Source: JAFGPJ01 sp964439135
GTDB taxonomy: Bacteria > Planctomycetota > Phycisphaerae > Sedimentisphaerales > Anaerobacaceae
NCBI GenBank assembly: GCA_964439135.1
Contig: CAYTNN010000024.1
Span: 1 to 31,165 of the forward strand
Reading direction: 5' to 3'
Length of the DNA: 31,165 nt
Part shown: in pieces, positions 25,365 to 31,165 of the stretch
Layout of the letters: every line of letters begins with the position of its first letter
Position numbering within the stretch: the stretch's first letter is position 1
Position numbers and translations under genes: made by a program
Notes under the pieces: generated by a model
Database searches by the model: none
Seen by the model: only the letters and a program-made list of their open reading frames with translations
Told to the model about the DNA's origin: nothing

Positions 25365-25386
25365 TTGCCTTGTACAGTACGGGCAA
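25365..25386. promoter_or_regulatory. Nested palindrome upstream of the RraA-family gene
   Basis: TTGCC (25365-25369) pairs with GGCAA (25382-25386) and encloses a second palindrome, GTAC-A-GTAC (25372-25380). It lies 85 bases upstream of the RraA-family start in the divergent intergenic region and could be an operator. No regulator gene is adjacent. Confidence 0.3.
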
Positions 25387-25470
25387 GAGCATATATTATT
25401 GACATGTAGATATTGTGCCGACCATAAAAACAAGCTGGTTTGAACATTTGCAAATTTGGGAGACAAGAAA

Positions 25471-26364
25471 ATGCAAACGAGAAGCTCAAAAACAACAATA
25501 GTTGCAACCGTAATGGTTTTAATCGTGACCTTGGGATTCTCGCTGGTTTTTTCAGATTCTTATTCCAGGCCGGCATTAGCTAACGAGAACGCCGGGCCGA
25601 ACACCCAGGAATTGAGGGCCGGCAAAAATTATATTCCAACAAAAATCTACAGCGATCAAGACGATGAGCAAATTCTCAAATTCTTCGAGGACCTACGTGT
25701 CGCTGACGTTTCCGACGGGATGGACAAAGTCGGCCTGACCAATACCGGCCTGATGTCGCCCGAAATCCACGCTTTATGGAAAGACACGGTACATTATAAA
25801 CACCGCTTTATCGGCATTGCCGTGACTGTTCGCTACGTCCCGACCAACAAGCCGCCGGCTCCTGCGATGGAAACCGTACCGTTCGACCGCTGGGTCGGCC
25901 AGTGGTATAACCAGTTGTCCAGCGAGCCATTCGTGCCGCTTATCCGCAAGGGCACGGCACTGGTTATCGACGATGCCTCGGATTCCGACGTCGGCTCTAT
26001 CGGCTCGAACAATATCATGGGCTGGCAGGTCCGCGGATGTGTCGGCGTGGTTACCAACGCCACGGCCCGCGACACAGATGAGATCATAACCGAAAAGATC
26101 CCGCTCTACTTCAGAAAGCCGGGCAGGGGTATTCGTCCGGGCCGAAACGAGATCGAATCGGTCAACCGCCCCATCGTCTGCGGCGGCGTCCTCGTCGAGC
26201 CGGGCGACGTAATCGTCGCCGACGGCGATGGCGTTATCGTAGTCCCACGCGCCCACGCCAAAGAAGTGGCCGAATACGCTAAAGCGATCCTCGACGGCGA
26301 CAAAGCCGGCCGGCGAAACCTCTACAAAAAGCTCGGCCTGCCACCCGACGATTCCGTCAAATAA
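25471..26364 (+). CDS. Secreted RraA-family (HMG/CHA aldolase-like) protein
   Basis: The RraA fold includes cytosolic RNase E inhibitors and class II pyruvate aldolases. This 297-aa member starts at the ATG at 25471 (GGGAG upstream; a TTG five codons earlier is unlikely). Unlike normal members it begins with a signal peptide: basic MQTRSSK, hydrophobic IVATVMVLIVTLGFSLVF, and a peptidase site ALA at 35-37. The RraA core follows: VADVSDGMDKVG (78-89), TALVIDDASDSDVGSIGSN (162-180), GCVGVVTNATARD (189-201) and GDVIVADGDGVIVVPRAHA. The Arg200-Asp201 pair needed for aldolase chemistry is kept; the usual VVDG before it is VVTN. It probably acts on an organic acid outside the cytoplasm. Substrate unknown. 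Confidence 0.8.
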   Translation: MQTRSSKTTIVATVMVLIVTLGFSLVFSDSYSRPALANENAGPNTQELRAGKNYIPTKIYSDQDDEQILKFFEDLRVADVSDGMDKVGLTNTGLMSPEIHALWKDTVHYKHRFIGIAVTVRYVPTNKPPAPAMETVPFDRWVGQWYNQLSSEPFVPLIRKGTALVIDDASDSDVGSIGSNNIMGWQVRGCVGVVTNATARDTDEIITEKIPLYFRKPGRGIRPGRNEIESVNRPIVCGGVLVEPGDVIVADGDGVIVVPRAHAKEVAEYAKAILDGDKAGRRNLYKKLGLPPDDSVK

Positions 26365-26369
26365 CTCTA

Positions 26370-26698
26370 CTATAATTGAGATAAAGATTGTTGCAATTCA
26401 GGCAAATCCTTATGCAGAATTTGCCAGATAATCTGAAGGTCAACACCGAAATACTCATGAACAATTCGGTGTCGTAATCCAACGATTTTATACCATTCTA
26501 TCTCTGAATGGCTTTCCTTGAACTCGTCCGGTAGTCGATTTGCAGCCTCGCCCATAATTTCAAGGTTCCTGGCTACAGCATCGATAGATTTCTGGTCTTT
26601 TGTAAAATCTTCAAGCGACATTCACCGGGTATATTCTCCAATTCTGTCAATGGATTCACGGATGTCATTTATAAGTAAATCTACGGGTTTTTAGACAT
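26370..26698 (-). pseudogene. hepT: HepT-like toxin gene, disrupted N-terminus
   Basis: The intact part from the ATG at 26621 (83 aa) is the C-terminal two-thirds of a HEPN toxin of the HepT/DUF86 family: AVARNLEIMGEAANRLPDEF and the RNase motif RX4HXY as Arg50, His55, Tyr57 in RHRIVHEY. Reading upstream in the same frame gives KPVDLLINDIRESIDRIGEY and then TR, the expected first helix, but a TGA (26622-26624) stands where the family has Gly before MSLEDF. The natural start ATG at 26698, overlapping the mntA stop, is in another frame; one extra base in the A5C3 run would join it. So one nonsense change plus one frameshift separate it from a full toxin. An unlikely alternative is a shortened protein started at 26621. 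Confidence 0.75.
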
Positions 26699-26981
26699 AA
26701 ATCAGTTCCGGCTCGATGAATTCCATCGCTTTGGATGTGACCGCCCTACTTGAGACAAGGTCAACGTCGACTCCAAGCAATTTCTCGATTCTATGCGCCA
26801 ATGTTACGAACTCCAGACCTATCGAGGGATCAACCTCGACGAGTATATCCACATCGCTGCCAATCTGTTGCTCTCCTCTCGCATAAGAGCCGAATAAAGC
26901 CAACTTGCAAACCTTAAATTGCTTCTGCAACTCGGATTTATCTTTGGCAAGAGCCCGAAGGATTTCTTCTTTTGTAATCAT
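26691..26981 (-). CDS. mntA: MntA-type nucleotidyltransferase antitoxin
   Basis: A 96-aa minimal nucleotidyltransferase. Known MntA proteins neutralise HepT by attaching AMP units to the tyrosine of its RX4HXY motif. The active-site signature GSX10DXD is complete: Gly31-Ser32 in LFGSYARGE and Asp43-x-Asp45 in GSDVDILVEV, with a third acidic strand VDVDLV at 71-76. It overlaps the old hepT start (ATG at 26698). It lies 36 bases downstream of pheS in the same direction and may be read through from the ribosomal/pheS transcript. It appears intact while its partner is broken. Confidence 0.9.
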   Translation of the reverse strand: MITKEEILRALAKDKSELQKQFKVCKLALFGSYARGEQQIGSDVDILVEVDPSIGLEFVTLAHRIEKLLGVDVDLVSSRAVTSKAMEFIEPELIYV

Positions 26982-27017
26982 GGAATATTATCCTTCCGGA
27001 TATAGCTCATTATTACC

Positions 27018-28007
27018 TTAAAACTGGCTGAGGAATCGCAGGTCGTTTTCGAAGAGCAGGCGGATGTCAGTGATGTCGTATTTTCGCATGGCGAGGCGTT
27101 CTATGCCGAAGCCGAAGGCCCAGCCGGTGTACTTTTCGCTGTCGATGCCGACGGCGTCAAAAACGTTCGGGTCAACCATGCCGCAGCCGCCCATCTCTAC
27201 CCAGCTTTCGCTGCCGGTCTTATCCTTTAAGAGCAAATCGACCTCGGCACTGGGCTCTGTGAACGGGAAAAAGCTCGGCCGGAATCGCCATTTCGTCTCC
27301 GGGCCGAAAAAGGTATGAATAAACTGCTCGATGGTGGTCTTCATATCGACCATGCTGACGCCCTCGTCGACAACGAGTGCCTCAAGCTGATGGAACATAT
27401 ACATGTGCGTCGCATCGACGGTGTCCGGTCGATAGACCCGCCCCGGCGCGACAACCCGAATGGGCGGCTTGTTGCGTTCCATCACGCGAATCTGAATCGT
27501 CGAGGTCTGGCTCCGCAACAGGGTGTCACCGGAAACATAGAAGTTGTCCGAAGGGTCCCTCGCCGGATGCTCCGGGCCGATGTTCAGTGCGATGAAATTG
27601 TGCCAATCGTCCTCGACCTCGGGGCCGTAAGCTACGCCGAAACCCATTCTGCCGAATATATCCAGCAGCTCATTTAAGGTCTGCGTAATGACGTGCGTCT
27701 TGCCGATCCCGACGGGTATGCCCGGCAGAGTAACATCTACCAGATCTTTTGTCTTGACCTGCTGCGTCTGAAGAGCGTTTTTGGCCTCTTCGAACGCCCT
27801 GGTGACATCTTTTTTAACCTTGTTCGCAAGCTGGCCGGCCTTTGGCTTTTCTTCGGGCGGAAATTTTCCGATCTGGCTTAGCATCTGGGTAACCTGCCCT
27901 TTGCGGCCCAGATACTTTATACGGAAATCCTCCAGAGCGGCAAGATCGGTAACCTTTTGCAGCTCAGCGAGGGCTTCTTCGCCGGTTTTTTCAAATTGCT
28001 CAAGCAT
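27018..28007 (-). CDS. pheS: Phenylalanine--tRNA ligase alpha subunit
   Basis: Catalytic subunit of the alpha2-beta2 synthetase that charges tRNA-Phe. The 329-aa protein has an N-terminal coiled coil that binds tRNA (about 1-80, LGRKGQVTQMLSQIG), then the class II core with HVITQTLNELLDIFGRMGF, DNFYVSGDTLLRSQTSTIQ, RVYRPDTVDATHMYMFHQLE, FRPSFFPFTEPSAEVDL and motif 3 GWAFGFGIERLAM. Length is normal. The partner pheT is not downstream; mntA follows instead, so the beta subunit must be encoded elsewhere. It follows rplT by 50 bases. Confidence 0.97.
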   Translation of the reverse strand: MLEQFEKTGEEALAELQKVTDLAALEDFRIKYLGRKGQVTQMLSQIGKFPPEEKPKAGQLANKVKKDVTRAFEEAKNALQTQQVKTKDLVDVTLPGIPVGIGKTHVITQTLNELLDIFGRMGFGVAYGPEVEDDWHNFIALNIGPEHPARDPSDNFYVSGDTLLRSQTSTIQIRVMERNKPPIRVVAPGRVYRPDTVDATHMYMFHQLEALVVDEGVSMVDMKTTIEQFIHTFFGPETKWRFRPSFFPFTEPSAEVDLLLKDKTGSESWVEMGGCGMVDPNVFDAVGIDSEKYTGWAFGFGIERLAMRKYDITDIRLLFENDLRFLSQF

Positions 28008-28057
28008 TTTCTCGTACTTCGCACGTCGCGGCCCGTAACACGAGGCCTTGTTACGAT

Positions 28058-28417
28058 TTACGATTTCGCAGTGGCACTTGCAGCTTCGACAATAGCGTCA
28101 AAGGCCTTCGGGTCGTCAATGGCAATTTCGCTCAGCATTTTCCGATTCAGGGCAATATTTGCCTTTTTACAGCCGTTAATGAATTCGCTGTATCTGACGC
28201 CCCGCTGCCGGCATGCTGCGCTCAATCGGGTAATCCACAGGCCCCGGAAGTCGCGTTTTCGGAGTTTTCGGCCGACTCGAGCGTTGACTGCCGCCCGGAC
28301 ACCGGCTTCTTTGGCCAGCCTATACAGCCGGCCGGCGGCATTGCTATGGCCTTTTACTGCTTTGAGGACTCGTTTTTTCGCCTGGTGTCTTGCGGCACCT
28401 TTTCTAACTCTTGGCAT
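28058..28417 (-). CDS. rplT: Ribosomal protein L20
   Basis: Early 50S assembly protein that binds 23S rRNA. The 119-aa sequence is characteristic: MPRVRKGAARHQAKKRVLKA, GHSNAAGRLYRLAKEAGVRA, RKLRKRDFRGLWITRLSAAC and the globular end with NRKMLSEIAIDDPKAFDAIV. AAAGGAAA precedes the ATG. It stands between rpmI and pheS as in many bacteria. L20 is also known to repress its own operon in other bacteria; a folded element in the rpmI-rplT spacer (28452-28492) is a possible site. Confidence 0.98.
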   Translation of the reverse strand: MPRVRKGAARHQAKKRVLKAVKGHSNAAGRLYRLAKEAGVRAAVNARVGRKLRKRDFRGLWITRLSAACRQRGVRYSEFINGCKKANIALNRKMLSEIAIDDPKAFDAIVEAASATAKS

Positions 28418-28451
28418 TTTCAGCTTTCCTTTGAAATTTATCGATTCTTAA

Positions 28452-28492
28452 GGCCCGCTGGCGGCAGCTGAATGAGAGCCGAGAAGCAGGCC
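28452..28492 (-). promoter_or_regulatory. Two-tier stem-loop in the rpmI-rplT spacer
   Basis: GGCCCGC (28452-28458) pairs with GCAGGCC (28486-28492) with one wobble, and CGGC (28462-28465) with GCCG (28478-28481) inside it, separated by a small internal loop. The spacer is long (125 bases). This could be an L20-binding or processing element; the link to L20 control is inferred only. Confidence 0.35.
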
Positions 28493-28542
28493 GATTCAAT
28501 TGTTTATTGACTATTTCCTAATCGAAACTTTTCTCATAGTTC

Positions 28543-28737
28543 CTATTTGCAGAGTTTAATCTTGGCTGTATTGGCCATTTTATTGGTCATAATAGTCGTA
28601 CTGCTGACACGCCTACGGCGTTTCGCGTTTTTACTGCTCATCAGATGCCCGCCGCCGGAGCGATGGCTTTTTACCTTGCCGGTAGCGGTAACCTTGACTC
28701 TTTTGCTCAATCCCTTATGTGTCTTCTGTTTAGGCAT
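28543..28737 (-). CDS. rpmI: Ribosomal protein L35
   Basis: Small basic 50S protein. The 64-aa sequence MPKQKTHKGLSKRVKVTATG, then KVKSHRSGGGHLMSSKNAKR and a lysine/arginine-rich end is typical. AAAGGAAA stands before the ATG at 28737. It is the first visible gene of rpmI-rplT-pheS; infC, commonly upstream, is not present in the 83 bases before the N gap. Confidence 0.97.
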   Translation of the reverse strand: MPKQKTHKGLSKRVKVTATGKVKSHRSGGGHLMSSKNAKRRRRVSSTTIMTNKMANTAKIKLCK

Positions 28738-28820
28738 TTAACTATTTCCTTTAATAGAATATATCCGATTTCAAGCATCGAAAAGGCAGTTTACTACCGA
28801 TCTTTTCGGTGCTAAGAAAA

Positions 28821-28920
28821 NNNNNNNNNNNNNNNNNNNNNNNNNNNNNNNNNNNNNNNNNNNNNNNNNNNNNNNNNNNNNNNNNNNNNNNNNNNNNNNN
28901 NNNNNNNNNNNNNNNNNNNN
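28821..28920. other. Assembly gap (100 N)
   Basis: Exactly 100 undetermined bases, the usual placeholder for a scaffold gap of unknown size. Its flank is a copy of a repeat found elsewhere in the window, a likely reason for the break. Confidence 0.95.
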
Positions 28921-28945
28921 ATTGGCTTTGTTTTTTCAAATCGCC
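28921..28945 (-). repeat. Dispersed repeat core, copy 2 (inverted)
   Basis: The reverse strand reads GGCGATTTG followed by AAAAAACAAAGCCAAT, the same 16-base core as at 28-43. It begins directly at the N gap, so the element continues into unassembled sequence. Confidence 0.6.
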
Positions 28946-28963
28946 ATGCCATCCTCGCCTCGG

Positions 28964-29026
28964 AAGGAACAAAGGAGCATAGGCACATAGCAGAATAAAA
29001 GCATAAGTACACAAGGCATAAGGCAC
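28964..29026 (+). repeat. Possible degenerate 7-nt periodic stretch
   Basis: Nine successive 7-base blocks can be read, beginning AAGGAAC, AAAGGAG, CATAGGC and ending AAGGCAT, AAGGCAC. Similarity between the middle blocks is weak, so relation to the clear four-unit arrays elsewhere is uncertain. Confidence 0.3.
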
Positions 29027-29283
29027 ATGACAAAATTCGACATTCTCCATATTTCATTCACAATCTTCCTTACGATCCTTCAATTCCGCTCAGGGCAAAC
29101 ATACGGCATACAAAGCATGTATGTTATATGTATATTTTATCATAATACATATTATATATCAAGCATATTCCAGAAAAATCTCCGATACTCGCCGTTTTTC
29201 TATCTCAAAGGCCACGGACGCTGTCCCTTCAGCTATATTCACGAGCTTGCCCTGAACGAGGTTGAAGTGTGCAGGCTCCTCCA

Positions 29284-29304
29284 CTCGGCTCGGCCTCAGC
29301 CGGG
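29284..29304. repeat. Hairpin of a probable dispersed intergenic repeat
   Basis: CTCGGCT-CGGCCTC-AGCCGGG forms a 7-bp stem with one wobble. The surrounding text (CTTGCCCTGAACGAGG at about 29246 and CGGGATGACGAAG after the stem) resembles boilerplate intergenic repeats seen in many environmental bacterial genomes; that resemblance is from memory. Confidence 0.35.
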
Positions 29305-29422
29305 ATGACGAAGTGTTTAGTAAAGCGAATCAGAAAATGAGCCGTACCCGAATGACACTAACATAAGGATAAGCGCTTTCAAAAATGAGTTATATTGTTT
29401 CATAACTGTCTATTGATGTAGC

Positions 29423-29833
29423 CTACTTTAGACTTAGAAAGTGCTGTCGAGCTTTTGCCGCAATCTGAGGATCAGTCATTTCGTCAACCGTTTCAACGCC
29501 AACTATACGTCCACCGAGCCCATCTCGCTCGAGATGTTTTTTGAGTTCACCTTTTGCCTCACCAGGACCAAATATCAGAATAGATTCTGCATCACGAAGA
29601 TACGAAATTACCTCATTGTAGTAAGAGTTGAGATGTCCCGTAAATGCTCGTTGTTGGCGGTCATCCGATTGAACTGCCTGTGATTCAAATGGACCACCCG
29701 AACGTGAACCGGCTGCACGTCGTATCTGTTTTTCAGCATTCGATCTTACCATTTTCATTTCTTCCTCTTCGCCGGCAAGAAACACGATGACAGCCTTCCT
29801 ATGATCAATCCACAAACCCACTTTTCTTTTCAT
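29423..29833 (-). CDS. Small eRF1/Pelota-domain-like protein
   Basis: A 136-aa protein from the ATG at 29833 (purine-rich AAGGGAAGA upstream; an in-frame TTG six codons earlier is less likely). It opens with VGLWIDHRKAVIVFLAG, a strand-turn-strand, and closes with AESILIFGPGEAKGELKKHL and GVETVDEMTDPQIAAKARQH, the pattern of the eRF1 domain 3 / L7Ae-like fold found in bacterial archaeo-eukaryotic release-factor relatives. The GGQ-bearing middle domain of true release factors is absent, so peptide release is not expected. It may bind ribosomes or RNA in stress, but no partner gene is nearby. Family resemblance is good; role unknown. Confidence 0.7.
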   Translation of the reverse strand: MKRKVGLWIDHRKAVIVFLAGEEEEMKMVRSNAEKQIRRAAGSRSGGPFESQAVQSDDRQQRAFTGHLNSYYNEVISYLRDAESILIFGPGEAKGELKKHLERDGLGGRIVGVETVDEMTDPQIAAKARQHFLSLK

Positions 29834-29988
29834 ATATCTTCCCTTTTTCAATTATATTCGCCTGACATTGAAGCCCAGAGAGGGCGATAAGCCGTCCACT
29901 CCAGCGATTGGTTAGAATTATAATCTGCTCTTTTCATATTCTATCAGCTACCCCAATTGTTAGCGAATTTAATCAAATCCCACAAAAA

Positions 29989-31165
29989 TTAATTGTGCCT
30001 GTTGCCCGAGTAACTCTTGAAGTTTGCGTATGCCTCACCGTTTAGCCTGATATTTCTTCTGTATGAGAGATTGCCCACTAAGCTGATCAGCGGCTGGCGG
30101 CGATACCACAAGTTGCCCAAGGCCCTGCGCAGAATGCGCGGCATGGAATAGAAGTCCCGGTCGCACGAGATCATTTCCTCGATGATGCCGTCCAGGGACA
30201 ACTGCTTATACCGAGCTACCGGAAAGGTCAGTGTGTAGTATTTCCAGTCTTCCGGGAACGTATCGAGAGCGATGCGGTCCTCGGATTTCATCTTGTCCCA
30301 CAGGCGCGTCCCGGGCAAGGGAGTCAAAAACAGCACGTTGAGATTGTCCATACCGTACTGACGGGCCACCTCGGCGATACGTTTGCCGACACCCCGTTCG
30401 TCTATGTCCAGGCCGATGATAAAGGAACCTACTACCAGAATGTTGTGCCGTTGTATGCGCCGTACTGATGCGCGGAAATCCCGGCCTTTGAGAAGATTGA
30501 ATTTTTTGCCGACCTCACGAAGCCCTTCCGGCGAGGAAGACTCAAAGCCGACGAAGACGCCCCTGCACCCGGCCTTTGCGGCTAACACCAGAAGTTCTTC
30601 GTCATCGGCGAAGTTAATGGTGGCCTGGGAAACCCATTCCTTTCGCAGGTTTGCTTGTGCCATAGCACGGAACATGTCCTTGGCACGAGCGATGTGTCCA
30701 GGGTGCGTGCCGATAAGGTTGTCGTCCACCACCAGAACACGTTTCTCACGAATTAACTGGAATTCGCGCACGACATCCGGAATGGGACGTTGCCGGTAGC
30801 GGGCTCCATTAAACGCCGTCACACTGCAAAAGCTACAGTTCAATGGACAGCCGCGTGTGGTCTGAATGGCTCCGAAGGCATATCCCGAAGCCAGCAAATC
30901 ATGACGGGCCGGCGGGACATCGTTCATTTCGGCAAGCCCTCCGTCATACACGCGCTTCAGGCCGCCATGCCGGGCGTCCTCCAGGAGCTGCGGCCAGATA
31001 CCCTCGGCTTCCCTCGTGACGACCGAGTCCGCGCGCTCCATTACCTCGTCCAGACACATGGTTGCGTGAATGCCGCCCATGACCACGGGTACAGCCAGAT
31101 TGCGGAAGTAAGCGGCCACTTCATAGGCGCGGTTCGCCTGCGAGGTGAAAGCGGTAATGCCCACC
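29989..31165 (-). CDS. B12-binding-type radical SAM protein, 5' end missing
   Basis: The gene runs off the right edge of the window, so the true start is outside; 391 residues are visible. The N-terminal part is the end of a cobalamin-binding Rossmann domain (VPVVMGGIHATMCLDEVMER, DSVVTREAEGIWPQLLED). The radical SAM core follows with the cluster motif Cx3Cx2C in TTRGCPLNCSFCSV, then LVVDDNLIGTHPGHIARAKD, VFVGFESSSPEGLREVGKK and VVGSFIIGLDIDERG. The C-terminal 90 residues resemble a DUF4070-like region. Such enzymes methylate or rearrange unactivated carbons, often in lipid or cofactor pathways. The substrate cannot be told from this fragment. Confidence 0.88.
   Translation of the reverse strand, partial: VGITAFTSQANRAYEVAAYFRNLAVPVVMGGIHATMCLDEVMERADSVVTREAEGIWPQLLEDARHGGLKRVYDGGLAEMNDVPPARHDLLASGYAFGAIQTTRGCPLNCSFCSVTAFNGARYRQRPIPDVVREFQLIREKRVLVVDDNLIGTHPGHIARAKDMFRAMAQANLRKEWVSQATINFADDEELLVLAAKAGCRGVFVGFESSSPEGLREVGKKFNLLKGRDFRASVRRIQRHNILVVGSFIIGLDIDERGVGKRIAEVARQYGMDNLNVLFLTPLPGTRLWDKMKSEDRIALDTFPEDWKYYTLTFPVARYKQLSLDGIIEEMISCDRDFYSMPRILRRALGNLWYRRQPLISLVGNLSYRRNIRLNGEAYANFKSYSGNRHN

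Larger units (their letters stand above)
28738..29422. other. Gene-free, repeat-rich region containing the scaffold gap
   Basis: Next to rpmI a short hairpin ACCGA-TCTTT-TCGGT lies at 28796-28810. Bases 28821-28920 are N. After the gap come the inverted copy of the dispersed core, an approximately heptameric stretch, a very AT-rich stretch around 29100-29180, and a hairpin-bearing repeat near 29284-29304. I see no coding frame with a ribosome site and no tRNA. Confidence 0.6.

Noticed and set aside
28738..28820. Search for the 3' end of infC upstream of rpmI
   Set aside because: The minus-strand frames show no IF3-like C-terminus; infC is either inside the gap or elsewhere.
28751..29057. Open frames across the N gap
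   Set aside because: They exist only because N is read as any residue; the flanks encode repeat-derived text, not a protein.
1..31165. CRISPR arrays, tRNA or rRNA genes, insertion sequences, integrases, attachment sites
   Set aside because: I looked for spaced direct repeats of 24-37 bases, cloverleaf ends, rRNA-like blocks and transposase or recombinase motifs and found none. The heptamer arrays are far too short and unspaced for CRISPR.

Overview
The window looks like a metagenome-assembled contig from the Planctomycetota, probably a Phycisphaerae/Sedimentisphaerales-type bacterium. This is an inference from gene content: a Sec-exported Asp-box protein with a galactose-binding-like tail, an ECF sigma factor paired with a membrane-bound partner, a PPi-type phosphofructokinase and AddAB recombination, together with short dispersed intergenic repeats. 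No 16S or other decisive marker is present. A run of exactly 100 N at 28821-28920 marks a scaffold gap of unknown length.

Layout. 1-2935: ftsY and an exported Asp-box/galactose-binding-like protein (+). 3130-6683: a two-gene conflict module (+), a TIR effector and a STAND (NB-ARC-like) NTPase with a helical-repeat tail. The two overlap by ATGA and share a homologous roughly 40-residue adaptor segment (end of the first, start of the second). 6798-10968: a minus-strand cluster of an exported C69-type peptidase, PPi-type phosphofructokinase and pyruvate kinase. 11345-14235: an AT-richer accessory block of orphan genes: one unrecognised protein, a 43-aa membrane peptide, a lipoprotein-like protein, a PD-(D/E)XK-like protein and a small membrane protein. 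14523-22947: the minus-strand operon addB-addA-avtA. 23049-24481: an ECF sigma factor and its probable membrane anti-sigma factor. 24728-24826: a 32-codon membrane peptide (+). 24849-26364: ArfB-type ribosome rescue factor (-) and a secreted RraA-family protein (+). 26370-28737: rpmI-rplT-pheS followed by an MntA antitoxin and a broken hepT. 28738-29422: gene-free, repeat-rich, with the gap. 29423-31165: a small eRF1-like protein and a truncated B12-binding-type radical SAM protein.

How the parts work together. The TIR/STAND pair is the best candidate for an immune system: the STAND protein would sense a trigger through its C-terminal repeats, oligomerise with ATP, and recruit the TIR enzyme through like-with-like pairing of the shared adaptor segments. 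AddAB provides RecBCD-like end processing. The MntA/HepT locus appears to be a decayed toxin-antitoxin system with the antitoxin kept and the toxin N-terminus broken.

The most unexpected sequence-level signal is a set of four short arrays, each of four 7-nt units (28 nt), at 6173-6200, 6346-6373, 6713-6740 and 14453-14480. Two lie inside the STAND reading frame, where a change of one unit would shift the frame.
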